A program made the translations under genes and the position numbers. Below are positions 47,890 to 56,189 of a stretch of DNA of 63,755 nt, one piece after another (the stretch's first letter is position 1; each line of letters opens with the position of its first letter). Origin of the DNA: JBHGBM01 sp041946965 (GTDB lineage: Bacteria; Acidobacteriota; Terriglobia; Bryobacterales; Bryobacteraceae); the NCBI GenBank assembly GCA_041946965.1, contig JBHGBM010000026.1, positions 1 through 63,755 on the forward strand. Direction: 5' to 3'. Under the pieces are notes generated by a model. It was not told the origin of the DNA, did no database searches, and saw only the letters and a program-made list of their open reading frames with translations.

Positions 47890-48255
47890 CTACGACCCGG
47901 CATAGAATAGCAGCGCCAGGCAGAGAAGAGTCAGCGCCAGCACTCCGGAAGCCAGCAGGCGGCGCGTGGGGACGCGTTTGCGCGGGCGGGCGGTTTCCGG
48001 ACGCGCCGCGGCGGCCGTGCGGCCCCAGGAGGAGGGGAGCACGCCGACGGCGCGCGCCAGCTCCGCGCGGCCGCGCCGGTCCGCGATGACGATGCTTCCG
48101 CAGTTCGGTCCCCGGGTGCTCTTGAGGAGCCTGGAACGCAAGCCCTCCGGCATCTCGCGCAGGGAGCGGTACACGCGTTTCTCGCGCGCGGTGGAGATCA
48201 GAATCGTGCTCGTCTTAAACACGCATGTGGTGTCGCGGGGGCAATCTTCGCTCAT
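47890..48255 (-). CDS. Small tail-anchored membrane protein of unknown function
   Basis: The product is 121 aa. The soluble N-terminal part contains VFKTSTILISTAREKRVYRS and LREMPEGLRSRLLKSTRGP followed by IVIADRRGRAELARAV. A basic linker (RPRKRVPTRR) leads to one C-terminal helix, LLASGVLALTLLCLALLFYA. Its ATG overlaps the LysR stop by 4 bp, which fixes the start and shows coupling. Codon use is normal for the region. I do not recognise the family. Basic residues before the helix suggest an inside N-terminus. Confidence 0.7.
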   Translation of the reverse strand: MSEDCPRDTTCVFKTSTILISTAREKRVYRSLREMPEGLRSRLLKSTRGPNCGSIVIADRRGRAELARAVGVLPSSWGRTAAAARPETARPRKRVPTRRLLASGVLALTLLCLALLFYAGS

Positions 48256-49169
48256 TTGACCTTGGCCGTTTCCGGCGGCTGCTCCTTGATCCCGGTTTCT
48301 TCCAGCACCATCTGAATGAATCCCAACGCCGCCTTGGAGAGCGGCTTGTCCTTGCGGTAGATGAGCGCCAGGCGGCGCATCATCGGTTCGGGGCCGAGCG
48401 GAACAGCGCGCAGCCGGCCGGCCTCGATCTCCTCGCGGCAATGCGATACGGCCATGAACCCGATCCCCAGCCCGGCCATGATGAACCGCTTGGTCATCTC
48501 GGTGGAGTCCATTTCCATGGAGACTTGCAGCTTGTCCTCGTAGGGCTCCAGCCAGGCGTTCAGGCGGCGGCGCGTGTTGCCGCTCTTGGGCAGAAGCAGG
48601 GGATGTCCGGGCAGGTCCTCGGGCAGGACCTTCGGCCGGCCGGCGAGCGCGTGAGAGGGGGGCGTCGCCAGCCGGATCTCGTCCGTGTAGACCGGCACGA
48701 CCTGAAGCTTGCGTTCCTCGAGCGGCAGTTGCGTCAGTCCGAAATCGGCGAGGTTCTCCATCACCGCCTGCGCGACGCGCGCGCCGTAGGAACGGTTCAC
48801 CTGAAGCTGCACGGCCGGGAACACGCGGCGGTATTCGGCGAAAACGCGCGGCAGCACGTAGATGCAGGTGGCTTCGTTGGCGGCGATCACCAGCTCGCCG
48901 CGCGGGTTGCGCTCCAGCTCGGCGATGGCATCCTGGGCGCGGCGCCGCAGCTCCAGCATCTGCCCGGCGTATTCGGCGAAAAGCTTGCCCGCGGTGGTGA
49001 GGGAAATGCGGCTGCCGAAGCGCTCAAAGAGTTCCGCGCGCAGCTCCTGTTCGAGTTGCCGCACCTGGGCGCTGATGGCGGGTTGTGTGCGGAAGCACGT
49101 CTGCGCGGCCTTGGAGAAGCTTTTGAGCCTGACGATTTCGAGGAATGTGTGTAATTGATCGAAATCCAT
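48252..49169 (-). CDS. LysR-family transcriptional regulator
   Basis: The product is 305 aa. The winged helix-turn-helix at the N-terminus reads MDFDQLHTFLEIVRLKSFSK and AAQTCFRTQPAISAQVRQLE. The effector-binding domain follows from about 90 (GELVIAANEATCIYVLPRVF, MAGLGIGFMAVSHCREEIEA). The ATG at 49169 matches the family start. The stop overlaps the small membrane protein gene. It is divergent from the TIGR03790-type gene, the usual LysR layout, so that gene and its own operon are the first candidate targets. Confidence 0.94.
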   Translation of the reverse strand: MDFDQLHTFLEIVRLKSFSKAAQTCFRTQPAISAQVRQLEQELRAELFERFGSRISLTTAGKLFAEYAGQMLELRRRAQDAIAELERNPRGELVIAANEATCIYVLPRVFAEYRRVFPAVQLQVNRSYGARVAQAVMENLADFGLTQLPLEERKLQVVPVYTDEIRLATPPSHALAGRPKVLPEDLPGHPLLLPKSGNTRRRLNAWLEPYEDKLQVSMEMDSTEMTKRFIMAGLGIGFMAVSHCREEIEAGRLRAVPLGPEPMMRRLALIYRKDKPLSKAALGFIQMVLEETGIKEQPPETAKVK

Positions 49170-49207
49170 GTGCCGCGCCGCCCAAAGCAAAAGTGATCGA
49201 ATGGATA

Positions 49208-49222
49208 GAAATTATGAATTTC
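49208..49222. promoter_or_regulatory. GAAATT-ATG-AATTTC inverted repeat upstream of lysR
   Basis: A perfect 6-bp inverted repeat with 3-bp centre lies 39 bp before the LysR start in the 228-bp divergent region (49170-49397). Its AT-rich character stands out from the surroundings. It could be the LysR operator, although the exact T-N11-A spacing is not matched. Confidence 0.35.
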
Positions 49223-49397
49223 CCTTCGGCCGCCGGTGCTTGGTAAGTATTGTAACAAAGGGCCGGGTGGTGCGGCGAATCACAGTGGGATTGCCGTTCA
49301 GCAGACGCCCCGACGGGGCGCGGCATGGCCGCACCTCCAACCCGGACTCCTGCCCGCCTGCGGTAGCATCAAAGGGAATGTTGCTGTCCGCTCGCAA

Positions 49398-50486
49398 ATG
49401 AGACGAGGCATCCTGCTGGCGCTGTGTGCGTGGCCCCTGGCGGCGCAGAACGCCGGCGGCGTGCTGGTCGTCGTCAACCAGTCCGACAGCCTCTCCCGCC
49501 GCATCGGCGATTACTACGTACACCGGCGGCACGTACCGCTGAAGAATGTGTGCCGCATCGCCGCGCCCGCCGCGGAAACCATCGGGTGGCAGGAGTATGT
49601 GAAGATCGAAAGGGCGGTCGGCGCGTACCTGAGGCGCAGCGGGCTGGTGGAGGCGGTCACCGCGATCGTGACCACGCAAGGCGTGCCGCTGCGGGTGCGG
49701 GGCCCGGGCGATGGCCCGCAGTCGGAGGCGTGCGCGGTGGATTCCGAGCTGGCCCTGCTCTACGCGAAGCTGCACGGCGCCGGATTCACTCGCGCCGGGG
49801 CCGTGCCGAACCCGTTTTTCACGCACCGGGCCGAGCGTTTCGGCCACCCCCGATTCGGAATGTACATGGTGACGCGGCTGGCCGGGTACGATTTCGCCGA
49901 CGTGCAGGGAATTATCGATCGCGCCCTGATGGCGCGCAATCGCGGCAAGGTGGTGATCGACCTGAAGGAGAACGGGGGCGGCCGCTCCGGGGACGAATGG
50001 CTGCGCACGGCGGCCACGCTGCTGCCCGCCGGCAGGGTCGTGTTCGACGAATCGACGACGGTGGTCTACGGCGCCAAGGATGTGATCGGATACGCTTCCT
50101 GGGGATCCAACGATCCCAACCGGAAGCGGCGCTTCGTGGGTTTCCAGTGGCTGCCCGGGGCCATCGTGACGGAGTTCGTCTCCAGCAACGGCCGCACCTT
50201 CCAGCGGCCGCCGGAGAACTGGAATATCAGCACGTGGAAGGCGGCGGACCGGGACAAGTGGTTCTTCGGCTCGCCGCAGACTCTTGCGGCGGACTATATA
50301 CATGAAGGGGCCACGGGGTGCTCGGGGCACGTCTTCGAGCCGTATCTGAGCCAGACGCCGCGGCCCGAGTATCTTTTTCCCGCATACCTGGCGGGGAGGA
50401 CGCTGGCCGAGAGCTACTACCTGGCGATCCCCAGCCTGAGCTGGCAGAATATCGTGATCGGCGATCCGCTGTGCCGGCTCCAGTGA
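49398..50486 (+). CDS. TIGR03790-type exported protein (caspase/gingipain-like fold suspected)
   Basis: The product is 362 aa. A signal peptide (MRRGILLALCAWPLAAQNAG) is followed by VLVVVNQSDSLSRRIGDYYV and HRRHVPLKNVCRI, which mark the TIGR03790 family. Later segments are VTAIVTTQGVPLRVRGPG, VVIDLKENGGGRSGDEW, VIGYASWGSNDPNRK and YIHEGATGCSGHVFEPYLSQ. The last resembles the His and Cys positions of the gingipain/C25-like clan, which is my inference. Function is not established. It is divergent from a LysR gene, and its only neighbour downstream is convergent. Confidence 0.8.
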   Translation: MRRGILLALCAWPLAAQNAGGVLVVVNQSDSLSRRIGDYYVHRRHVPLKNVCRIAAPAAETIGWQEYVKIERAVGAYLRRSGLVEAVTAIVTTQGVPLRVRGPGDGPQSEACAVDSELALLYAKLHGAGFTRAGAVPNPFFTHRAERFGHPRFGMYMVTRLAGYDFADVQGIIDRALMARNRGKVVIDLKENGGGRSGDEWLRTAATLLPAGRVVFDESTTVVYGAKDVIGYASWGSNDPNRKRRFVGFQWLPGAIVTEFVSSNGRTFQRPPENWNISTWKAADRDKWFFGSPQTLAADYIHEGATGCSGHVFEPYLSQTPRPEYLFPAYLAGRTLAESYYLAIPSLSWQNIVIGDPLCRLQ

Positions 50487-50560
50487 GTAAAGCCACCGCT
50501 TTTTCAGGCGGAGATCAAAACGGAAAGCTGCCACACGCCTCGGGCTATTGTGCCACGAAT

Positions 50561-51459
50561 CTACTCCTGATCCGGATCGGGAATCATAAAATCACGGATG
50601 ATTCCTTCCAAATCGTGGCACGCACCGATGAATTGCCGCAAAGTGCGCCGGGTGGCGCCGAACCCGTCGAACTCCTCCGGGGCAAGGCCATCCTCGCGGT
50701 AAGCCCGCCCGAAATCCGGGAATTTGCGAAGCAACTCCTCCACCACCATCGGCCGCACCGGCCTATCGATCCTGGAAACCACCTCCACGTCGCTCCCGTT
50801 GTACCGCAACTGCCAGGCGTAGGGCGGTGAAATCACCACGTCGCCGCCGATGAATTCGCTCCAGTGCATGTGGTTGCGGAAGGCGGCCGAGAGCACACCG
50901 GCCCCATGGCGGCGATCTCCAGGCCTTTCTTCTCGCGCCGCTTGAGCCCCCGCTCCACCGCTTCCGCCACCGCGAGGCACTGAGGCAGCGTGAAACACAC
51001 CGTGGCGTTGATGCTGATCCCGCGGTAGGTGGCCTCCTCGATGGCGGGGATTCCGGCCCGCGTCACCGGGATCTTCACGATCATGTTCGGCGCGAGGCGG
51101 CTGAAGCGCTCCGCCTGCGCGACGATGGCGGCGCTGTCGCGGTACAGGCGCGGGTCGGTCTGAATGGAAAGCCGCCCGTTCCGGCCGTTGTGCCGCTCAA
51201 AAACCGGCATCAGGACCGCCGCTCCGTTGGCGGACATCTCTTCCACCAGCTTCCACGCCACCTGCGACTCGCCGGCCTCGGGCATCTCCGCGATCAGCGC
51301 GCGGATGCGGTCCTTCCACAGGTGCATCTCCTTCTTCAGCACCTCGACCACGATGACCGGGTTGCAGGTGGCCCCGACGGCGCCGTCCTCCATCGAAGAC
51401 CTCAGTTCCTTGACCGAGGGGGAGTCGTTCCACAGGCACGTCGGCGTGGTCTGGGTCAT
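50561..51459 (-). pseudogene. Transaldolase gene disrupted by an apparent internal deletion and frameshift
   Basis: The first frame (51459 to about 50895) reads CLWNDSPSVKEL, GATCNPVIVVEVLKKE, NMIVKIPVTRAGIPAIEEAT (Schiff-base Lys region) and GLEIAAMGPVC. The sequence then continues in another frame with LSAAFRNHMHWSEFIGGDVV and SPPYAWQLRYNGSDVEVVSR, ending ACHDLEGIIRDFMIPDPDQE at 50561. In relatives I remember, roughly 50 residues separate GPVC from the SAAFRNHMHW element, so the gap and the frame change fit a deletion near 50890-50905. An assembly error is possible. If real, the enzyme is inactive. Confidence 0.75.
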
Positions 51460-51494
51460 CTGGTGCAACCGGCTTCGGTACAATGCGGCCTCCT

Positions 51495-51521
51495 GTGAAA
51501 TTTCACGATGTGAAATTTAAC
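51495..51521. promoter_or_regulatory. Tandem GTGAAATTT operator sites
   Basis: GTGAAATTTCAC (51495-51506) is a perfect 12-bp palindrome. A second site GTGAAATTTAAC (51510-51521) starts exactly 15 bp later. They lie 23-38 bp before the -35 box of the six-gene operon, between it and the divergent transaldolase gene. Two repeated sites with one perfect palindrome argue for regulator binding. Confidence 0.55.
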
Positions 51522-51543
51522 TGGCACAAATATAAAATTCGCC

Positions 51544-51572
51544 TTGACACTGCCAGTGTCGGAACCTACACT
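51544..51572 (+). promoter_or_regulatory. Sigma70-type promoter of the six-gene operon with a palindrome between the boxes
   Basis: TTGACA (51544-51549) and TACACT (51567-51572) are 17 bp apart. GACACTG-C-CAGTGTC (51546-51560) is a perfect 7-bp inverted repeat that overlaps the -35 box and the spacer, an ideal place for a repressor. The operon's first ATG is at 51591. Confidence 0.6.
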
Positions 51573-51590
51573 ACCTTTGGGAATTTTGCC

Positions 51591-52673
51591 ATGAACCACG
51601 CGAGCAAACCACTGTCGGCCGGAATGGTGGGTTTGTGCCACCTGCACCCGCGCAGCTATGTGCCGATCCTCAACGCCGCCGGCTTCAAACTGGCGGCGGC
51701 CGCCGACGCCAACCAGCCGGTGCGGGAGGCATTCGGCAAAGAGTTCGCGGTGCGCACCTATCCGGACTGGCGCGAGATGATCGCGGAAGAGAAACTCGAC
51801 CTCGCGCTGCTGTTCCTGCCGCACGCTCAGTGCCCGGAGGCCGCCGCGGCCTGCGCGGAGCGCGGCATCCACCTGCTGGTGGAGAAGCCCATGGCCGCCG
51901 ATGCGCAGGGGTGCCGCCGCATCCTGGAGGCCGCCCACAAAGCCGGGGTGGTGCTCACCAGCCCGTACGTTTGGCGCTATCATCCCGTGGCGCGCCAGAT
52001 GAAGCAGTTCGTGGCTTCCGGGGTTCTCGGGAGGGTCGTCGGCTGCGAGGGGCGCTGCGCGGCCGGCCGGCTCCAGCGCTACATCGACGGCAACGCCGGC
52101 TGGATGCTGGTGAAGGCCTTGAGCGGCGGCGGCCCGATGTACAACCTGGGGGTTCACTGGATCGATCTTTACCGCTGGATGCTCGAGGACGAGGTGGTGG
52201 AAGTTACCGGCAAGAACGTCAAGGTGAACACCGAGTACGACATCGAGGACAATTCCTTCGCCCTGCTCACCTTCTCGCGCGGCGCGGTGGTGGCGCTGGA
52301 CATCAGCTACACGGTTCCGGACGCCTATCCCTACGGCCGCGACCTCAGTCTGAGCCTGCGCGGGACCTCCGGCGCGCTGGCGTGGCGGCCTTCCTTCGAA
52401 GGCGTGAAGGAAACGCTGTTCGTGTGCAGCGACGCGGGCGATTTCGGCATGTCGCCGCGGCGACACCTGGAGTTCGAGCTTCAGCCGCACCCCGGCTACA
52501 CCGGCATCCTGGGCGTGCGTTTTTTGGAAGACCTGGCGCAATCCATCCGCGCCGGCACGCCGCCCGCGATCACCGGCGAAGACGGGCTGCGCGCTCTCGA
52601 AGTGGTCGAAGCCATCTACGAATCCGCCGGATCTGGAAAGGCCGTAAACCTGTGCCAAAAATCAAAGTCGTAG
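51591..52673 (+). CDS. Gfo/Idh/MocA family oxidoreductase
   Basis: The product is 360 aa. The Rossmann N-terminal domain starts AGMVGLCHLHPRSYVPILNA, with a Cys in place of the usual glycine pattern, and continues LAAAADANQP. The conserved lysine is in HLLVEKPMAAD at about residue 100. The substrate domain has NLGVHWIDLYRWML with the typical His/Asp pair. It should oxidise or reduce a sugar or polyol with NAD(P). The ATG at 51591 suits the promoter. It ends 22 nt inside the next gene and opens a compact six-gene operon. Confidence 0.9.
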   Translation: MNHASKPLSAGMVGLCHLHPRSYVPILNAAGFKLAAAADANQPVREAFGKEFAVRTYPDWREMIAEEKLDLALLFLPHAQCPEAAAACAERGIHLLVEKPMAADAQGCRRILEAAHKAGVVLTSPYVWRYHPVARQMKQFVASGVLGRVVGCEGRCAAGRLQRYIDGNAGWMLVKALSGGGPMYNLGVHWIDLYRWMLEDEVVEVTGKNVKVNTEYDIEDNSFALLTFSRGAVVALDISYTVPDAYPYGRDLSLSLRGTSGALAWRPSFEGVKETLFVCSDAGDFGMSPRRHLEFELQPHPGYTGILGVRFLEDLAQSIRAGTPPAITGEDGLRALEVVEAIYESAGSGKAVNLCQKSKS

Positions 52674-53632
52674 TCACTGACTTCATCGAGCCGGACCTGG
52701 AGTGGGAATCGGCCGAGATGGCCCGCCGCGGCGTCGAGTTTGTGACCCATCAGTTGAAGTTCGCCCCTGTGGCGGATGTGATCGCCGCCGGGCGCGATGC
52801 CGACGTGGTGCTGGTCAACATGGTCCCGGTCACGGCGGAGGTGATCGCCGGCTGGGAGAAATGCCGGCTGGTGATCCGCCACGGCGTGGGGTACGACAAC
52901 GTGGACGTGGCGGCGCTGGAGAAGGCCGGGGTCGCCTTCTGCTACATCCCGGACTACTGCGCCGAGGAAGTCGCGGAGCAGGCGATTGCCATGCTGCTGG
53001 CCTGCGGGCGCCGCGTGGTAAGCAGCCGGAGCGTGCTGGAGGAATCCTCCGCCAACGCCCGCTGGGATTTCACGGGCGTCATCCCGATCTACCGCATGGC
53101 GGGCAAGACGCTGGGGATCGTGGGCTGCGGGCGCATCGGCTCGCTGGTCTACCAGAAGCTGAAGAGTTTCGGCTTCCGCTTCCTGATCTGCGACCCGTAT
53201 CTCACCGGGGAGCGCAAGCGCGAGCTGGGGATCGAAACCGTGCCCTTTGAAACCGTACTGCGGGAGTCGGATTACATCACCCTGCACACGCCGCTGACTC
53301 CGGAGACCCGCCGCATGATCAACGCGCGCACCCTGGCGATGATGAAGCCCACTGCGTACCTGGTGAACACGGCGCGCGGGCCCATGGTGGACGCCGCGGC
53401 GCTGGCGGAGGCCATCGAAAAGGGCGTGATCGCCGGCGCGGGCATCGATGTCTTCGACGTGGAGCCGCCGCCGCCTTCTTATCCGCTGTTCCCGTTGCGC
53501 AACGCCGTCCTCACCCCGCACCTGGCGTGGTATTCGGAAGACGCCGCGTGGCGCATCCGGGAGCTGATCGTGCTCGAAATCGACCGCTTCCTGGCGGGAC
53601 AGCCGCCGCGGTTCACGGCGAAGGCGAACTGA
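52652..53632 (+). CDS. D-2-hydroxyacid dehydrogenase (phosphoglycerate dehydrogenase-like)
   Basis: The product is 326 aa starting at GTG, overlapping the previous gene by 22 nt, with GGAAAGG upstream. The NAD-binding motif is GKTLGIVGCGRIGSLVYQKL. The catalytic Arg is in NTARGPMVD, the Glu in GIDVFDVEPP and the His in LTPHLAWYS. All are intact. The substrate-binding N-terminus (VTDFIEPDLEWESAEMARRG) resembles the CtBP-like branch, and no ACT domain follows, so serine synthesis is not the evident role. It probably reduces or oxidises a 2-keto/2-hydroxy acid within this operon. Confidence 0.9.
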   Translation: MPKIKVVVTDFIEPDLEWESAEMARRGVEFVTHQLKFAPVADVIAAGRDADVVLVNMVPVTAEVIAGWEKCRLVIRHGVGYDNVDVAALEKAGVAFCYIPDYCAEEVAEQAIAMLLACGRRVVSSRSVLEESSANARWDFTGVIPIYRMAGKTLGIVGCGRIGSLVYQKLKSFGFRFLICDPYLTGERKRELGIETVPFETVLRESDYITLHTPLTPETRRMINARTLAMMKPTAYLVNTARGPMVDAAALAEAIEKGVIAGAGIDVFDVEPPPPSYPLFPLRNAVLTPHLAWYSEDAAWRIRELIVLEIDRFLAGQPPRFTAKAN

Positions 53633-53633
53633 C

Positions 53634-54950
53634 ATGGCGAAGGCAACCTGCGTGAAACAACCCTTCCCGGGGCCGCGTTCCCGGGAGCTGTTCGACCGCT
53701 GGGCGCGCGTGGAGGCGCAGTGCACCGGTTACCAGGCGCGCGTGGCGTGGGACCGCGCCCGCGGCGTGGTGGTGACCGACGTGGACGGCAACACGTTCAT
53801 CGACTGGACCTCCGGCGTGCTGGTCACCAACGTGGGGCACTGCCACCCGGACCTGGTGGCCGCCGTACAGGAGGCCTCGGCGAAGCTGCTGAACAATTAC
53901 GAGTGCCTGCACGAGCCGCGCGTGCTGGCGGCCGAAAAACTCATCTCGGTGCTGCCGCCGCATCTCGATAAGTGCTTCTTCCTCAGCACCGGCAGCGAGG
54001 CCGTGGAAGCCGCCATCCGCATCATGAAGCGGAAATCCGGCAAGTTCGAAATCGTCAGCTTCCACGGCGGTTTTCACGGCCGCACCTACGCGGCGCTGAC
54101 GGCGGGCGGGCTGGCGGGCCCCAAGAAGGGCTACGGGCCCACGCTGCCCGGCGCCATTCGCGTGCCGTTCCCGTACTGCTACCGCTGCCCGTTCAAGGCG
54201 CGCCCGGAAACCTGCGGCACGCTCTGCCTGGAGTTTCTGGACGACGCGGTGCGCGCCAACAGCACCGGCAGCCTGGCGGGCGTGATCGTGGAAGCTTATC
54301 TCGGCGCCGCGGGGTTCGTGTTTCCGCCCGACGGTTGGCTCAAGAGCCTGGAGCGGTGGGCGCGCGACCGCGGACTGCTCTTTACGCTCGATGAAGTGCA
54401 GTCCTCCTACGGCCGCACGGGCAAGTTCTTCGCCATGGAGTGGGACCACCTGGAGCCCGACCTGGTCACCATCGGGAAGGGCATCGGCAGCGGCGTTCCG
54501 GCTTCCGCGGTGGCCGCGCGCGGGGAAGTGATCGGGGCGCTCGGACCGGGCGAAATGAGCAGCACCATGGGCGGCAATCCGGTGGCCTGCGCGGCGGTGA
54601 TCGCGGTGGTCGATATCATGCGGCGCGAGCGGTTGGAGGAGAACGCCGCGCGCATCGGACCCATCATGAAGGCGCGCCTTGTCGAAATTATGGAGCGCAG
54701 CCCCTACATCGGCGACGTGCGCGGCGTGGGCCTGGTGATGGGGGTGGAACTGGTACGGGACAAGGCCACCAAGGAGCCCGCTCCGGACCTTACGCGCAAG
54801 CTCATCGACCTGGCGGCGGAGAACGGGCTGCTGATCGGCTCGGTGGGGGTTTTCGGCAACGTGATCCGGGTGGCCCCGCCGCTGGTGATTACGGAAGAGG
54901 AAGCGCAGGAGAGCCTGGATCTCTTCGAAAGGGCGGTCTCGCAGCTATGA
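53634..54950 (+). CDS. Class III PLP-dependent aminotransferase
   Basis: The product is 438 aa, similar to 4-aminobutyrate-type enzymes. It shows TDVDGNTFIDWTSGVLVTNV, FFLSTGSEAVEAAIRIMKRK, FHGGFHGRTYAALT, FTLDEVQSSYGRTGKFFAME (cofactor Asp) and VTIGKGIGSGVPASAVAARG with the PLP lysine. The Cys-rich YCYRCPFKARPETCG segment is usual in this branch. It begins 1 bp after the previous stop, and its own stop overlaps the next ATG. It moves an amino group to or from a terminal aldehyde or keto group of the pathway intermediate. Confidence 0.93.
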   Translation: MAKATCVKQPFPGPRSRELFDRWARVEAQCTGYQARVAWDRARGVVVTDVDGNTFIDWTSGVLVTNVGHCHPDLVAAVQEASAKLLNNYECLHEPRVLAAEKLISVLPPHLDKCFFLSTGSEAVEAAIRIMKRKSGKFEIVSFHGGFHGRTYAALTAGGLAGPKKGYGPTLPGAIRVPFPYCYRCPFKARPETCGTLCLEFLDDAVRANSTGSLAGVIVEAYLGAAGFVFPPDGWLKSLERWARDRGLLFTLDEVQSSYGRTGKFFAMEWDHLEPDLVTIGKGIGSGVPASAVAARGEVIGALGPGEMSSTMGGNPVACAAVIAVVDIMRRERLEENAARIGPIMKARLVEIMERSPYIGDVRGVGLVMGVELVRDKATKEPAPDLTRKLIDLAAENGLLIGSVGVFGNVIRVAPPLVITEEEAQESLDLFERAVSQL

Positions 54951-56182
54951 GCCACGGTGCCGGCCTTCGCGCCGCGATCGACGCCGCGTGCGCGGAAACG
55001 CGGGAGTTTCTCTGCGACCTGATCCGCTTCCCCTCGCTGCCCGGCCGCGAACAGGAGGCGGTGGCCTACGCCGCGCGGCGCTTCGGCGAGCTGGGCGAAA
55101 TCGAGCGCGTCCCGCTGAGCAACGCGCTGCGCCAGGATCCGGACTACTCCAGTCCGGTTCCGGATCTCGAGTACGAGGGCCGCTGCAACCTGCGCTTCCG
55201 TCTTCCGGGCTCGGGCGGCGGGCGGAGCCTGCTCTTCAACACGCACCTGGACGTGGTCCCGCCCTCGCGCGGGCAGGAGCGCCCGTTCGAGCCGGTGGTG
55301 GAGGGCGGCCTGGTGCGCGGCCGCGGAGCCTGCGACGCCAAGGGGCAGGCGGCCACGCTGTTCACCGCGCTCGCGGCGCTCAAGCGCTGCGGCATCCGGC
55401 TGGGCGGCGACGTGCTGGCGCACCTGGTAGTGGAGGAGGAAGTGGGCGGCAACGGCACGCTCGCGATGGTGCGCCGCGGCGAGCGCGCCGATGGCTGCAT
55501 CGTGATGGAACCGACCAATATGCAGGTGCTCACTTCGGTGCGCGGCGCGGTCTGGTTCCGCGTGGTGTGCACGGGGCGGCCGGGACACAGCGGGCACGCC
55601 ATCGGCCCCGTCAGCGCGCTGAAGATGGCGGTGCGGGTGATGGAGATCCTGGAGCGTTACCATGCCCGGCTGCTGGCGGCCTCGAAGGGCATCCCGCTGT
55701 TCGACGCCTTCGCCAACCCCATGCCGGTCACCTTCGGGAAGCTCGCCGCCGGAGACTGGCCCGCCACGGCTCCCGCGCAGGCCGCCTTGGAAGGCGTGCT
55801 CGGGCTGCTGCCGAACAAGACCCGCTTCCAGGTGATGGAAGAAATGCGCAACGCCATTGTGGAGGAGGGCGATGAGTGGCTGAGGGAGCACTTCACCATC
55901 GAATTCATGTACCGCCACGACGCGCACGTGCTCGACCCCTCGCATCCGCTGGCGGGCGAGTTGCTCTCGGCGTGCGAGGAGGCCTCCGCCGCGACGCGTA
56001 TCGCGGCCATGACGGCCTCCTGCGATTCCTGGTTCTACAACAACCAGTTGGGCATTCCCACGGTGGTGTTCGGGCCGGGCAGCCTGGGCTTCGCGCACAG
56101 CAACGACGAGCAGATCCACCTGGACGAGATCACCGCCGGAGCGCACGTGCTGGCGCGGGTCATCGAGCGGTGGTGCGGGTGA
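54947..56182 (+). CDS. M20-family metallo-deacylase / peptidase (ArgE/DapE-like)
   Basis: The product is 411 aa. Metal and catalytic residues appear in FNTHLDVVPP, GRGACDAKGQAA, VEEEVGGNG (catalytic and metal Glu) and FAHSNDEQI. The dimerisation domain lies at about 190-300 (GRPGHSGHAI). It should hydrolyse an N-acyl bond on an amino acid or amine. Its ATG overlaps the aminotransferase stop (ATGA), so acyl removal and transamination are probably linked steps. The exact substrate is not evident. Confidence 0.92.
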   Translation: MSHGAGLRAAIDAACAETREFLCDLIRFPSLPGREQEAVAYAARRFGELGEIERVPLSNALRQDPDYSSPVPDLEYEGRCNLRFRLPGSGGGRSLLFNTHLDVVPPSRGQERPFEPVVEGGLVRGRGACDAKGQAATLFTALAALKRCGIRLGGDVLAHLVVEEEVGGNGTLAMVRRGERADGCIVMEPTNMQVLTSVRGAVWFRVVCTGRPGHSGHAIGPVSALKMAVRVMEILERYHARLLAASKGIPLFDAFANPMPVTFGKLAAGDWPATAPAQAALEGVLGLLPNKTRFQVMEEMRNAIVEEGDEWLREHFTIEFMYRHDAHVLDPSHPLAGELLSACEEASAATRIAAMTASCDSWFYNNQLGIPTVVFGPGSLGFAHSNDEQIHLDEITAGAHVLARVIERWCG

Positions 56183-56189
56183 GGCGGCC

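Noticed and set aside
54160..54235. Cys-rich segment in the aminotransferase as a novel metal site
   Set aside because: A CxxC...CxxxC segment of this kind is usual in the 4-aminobutyrate-type branch, so it is not distinctive.
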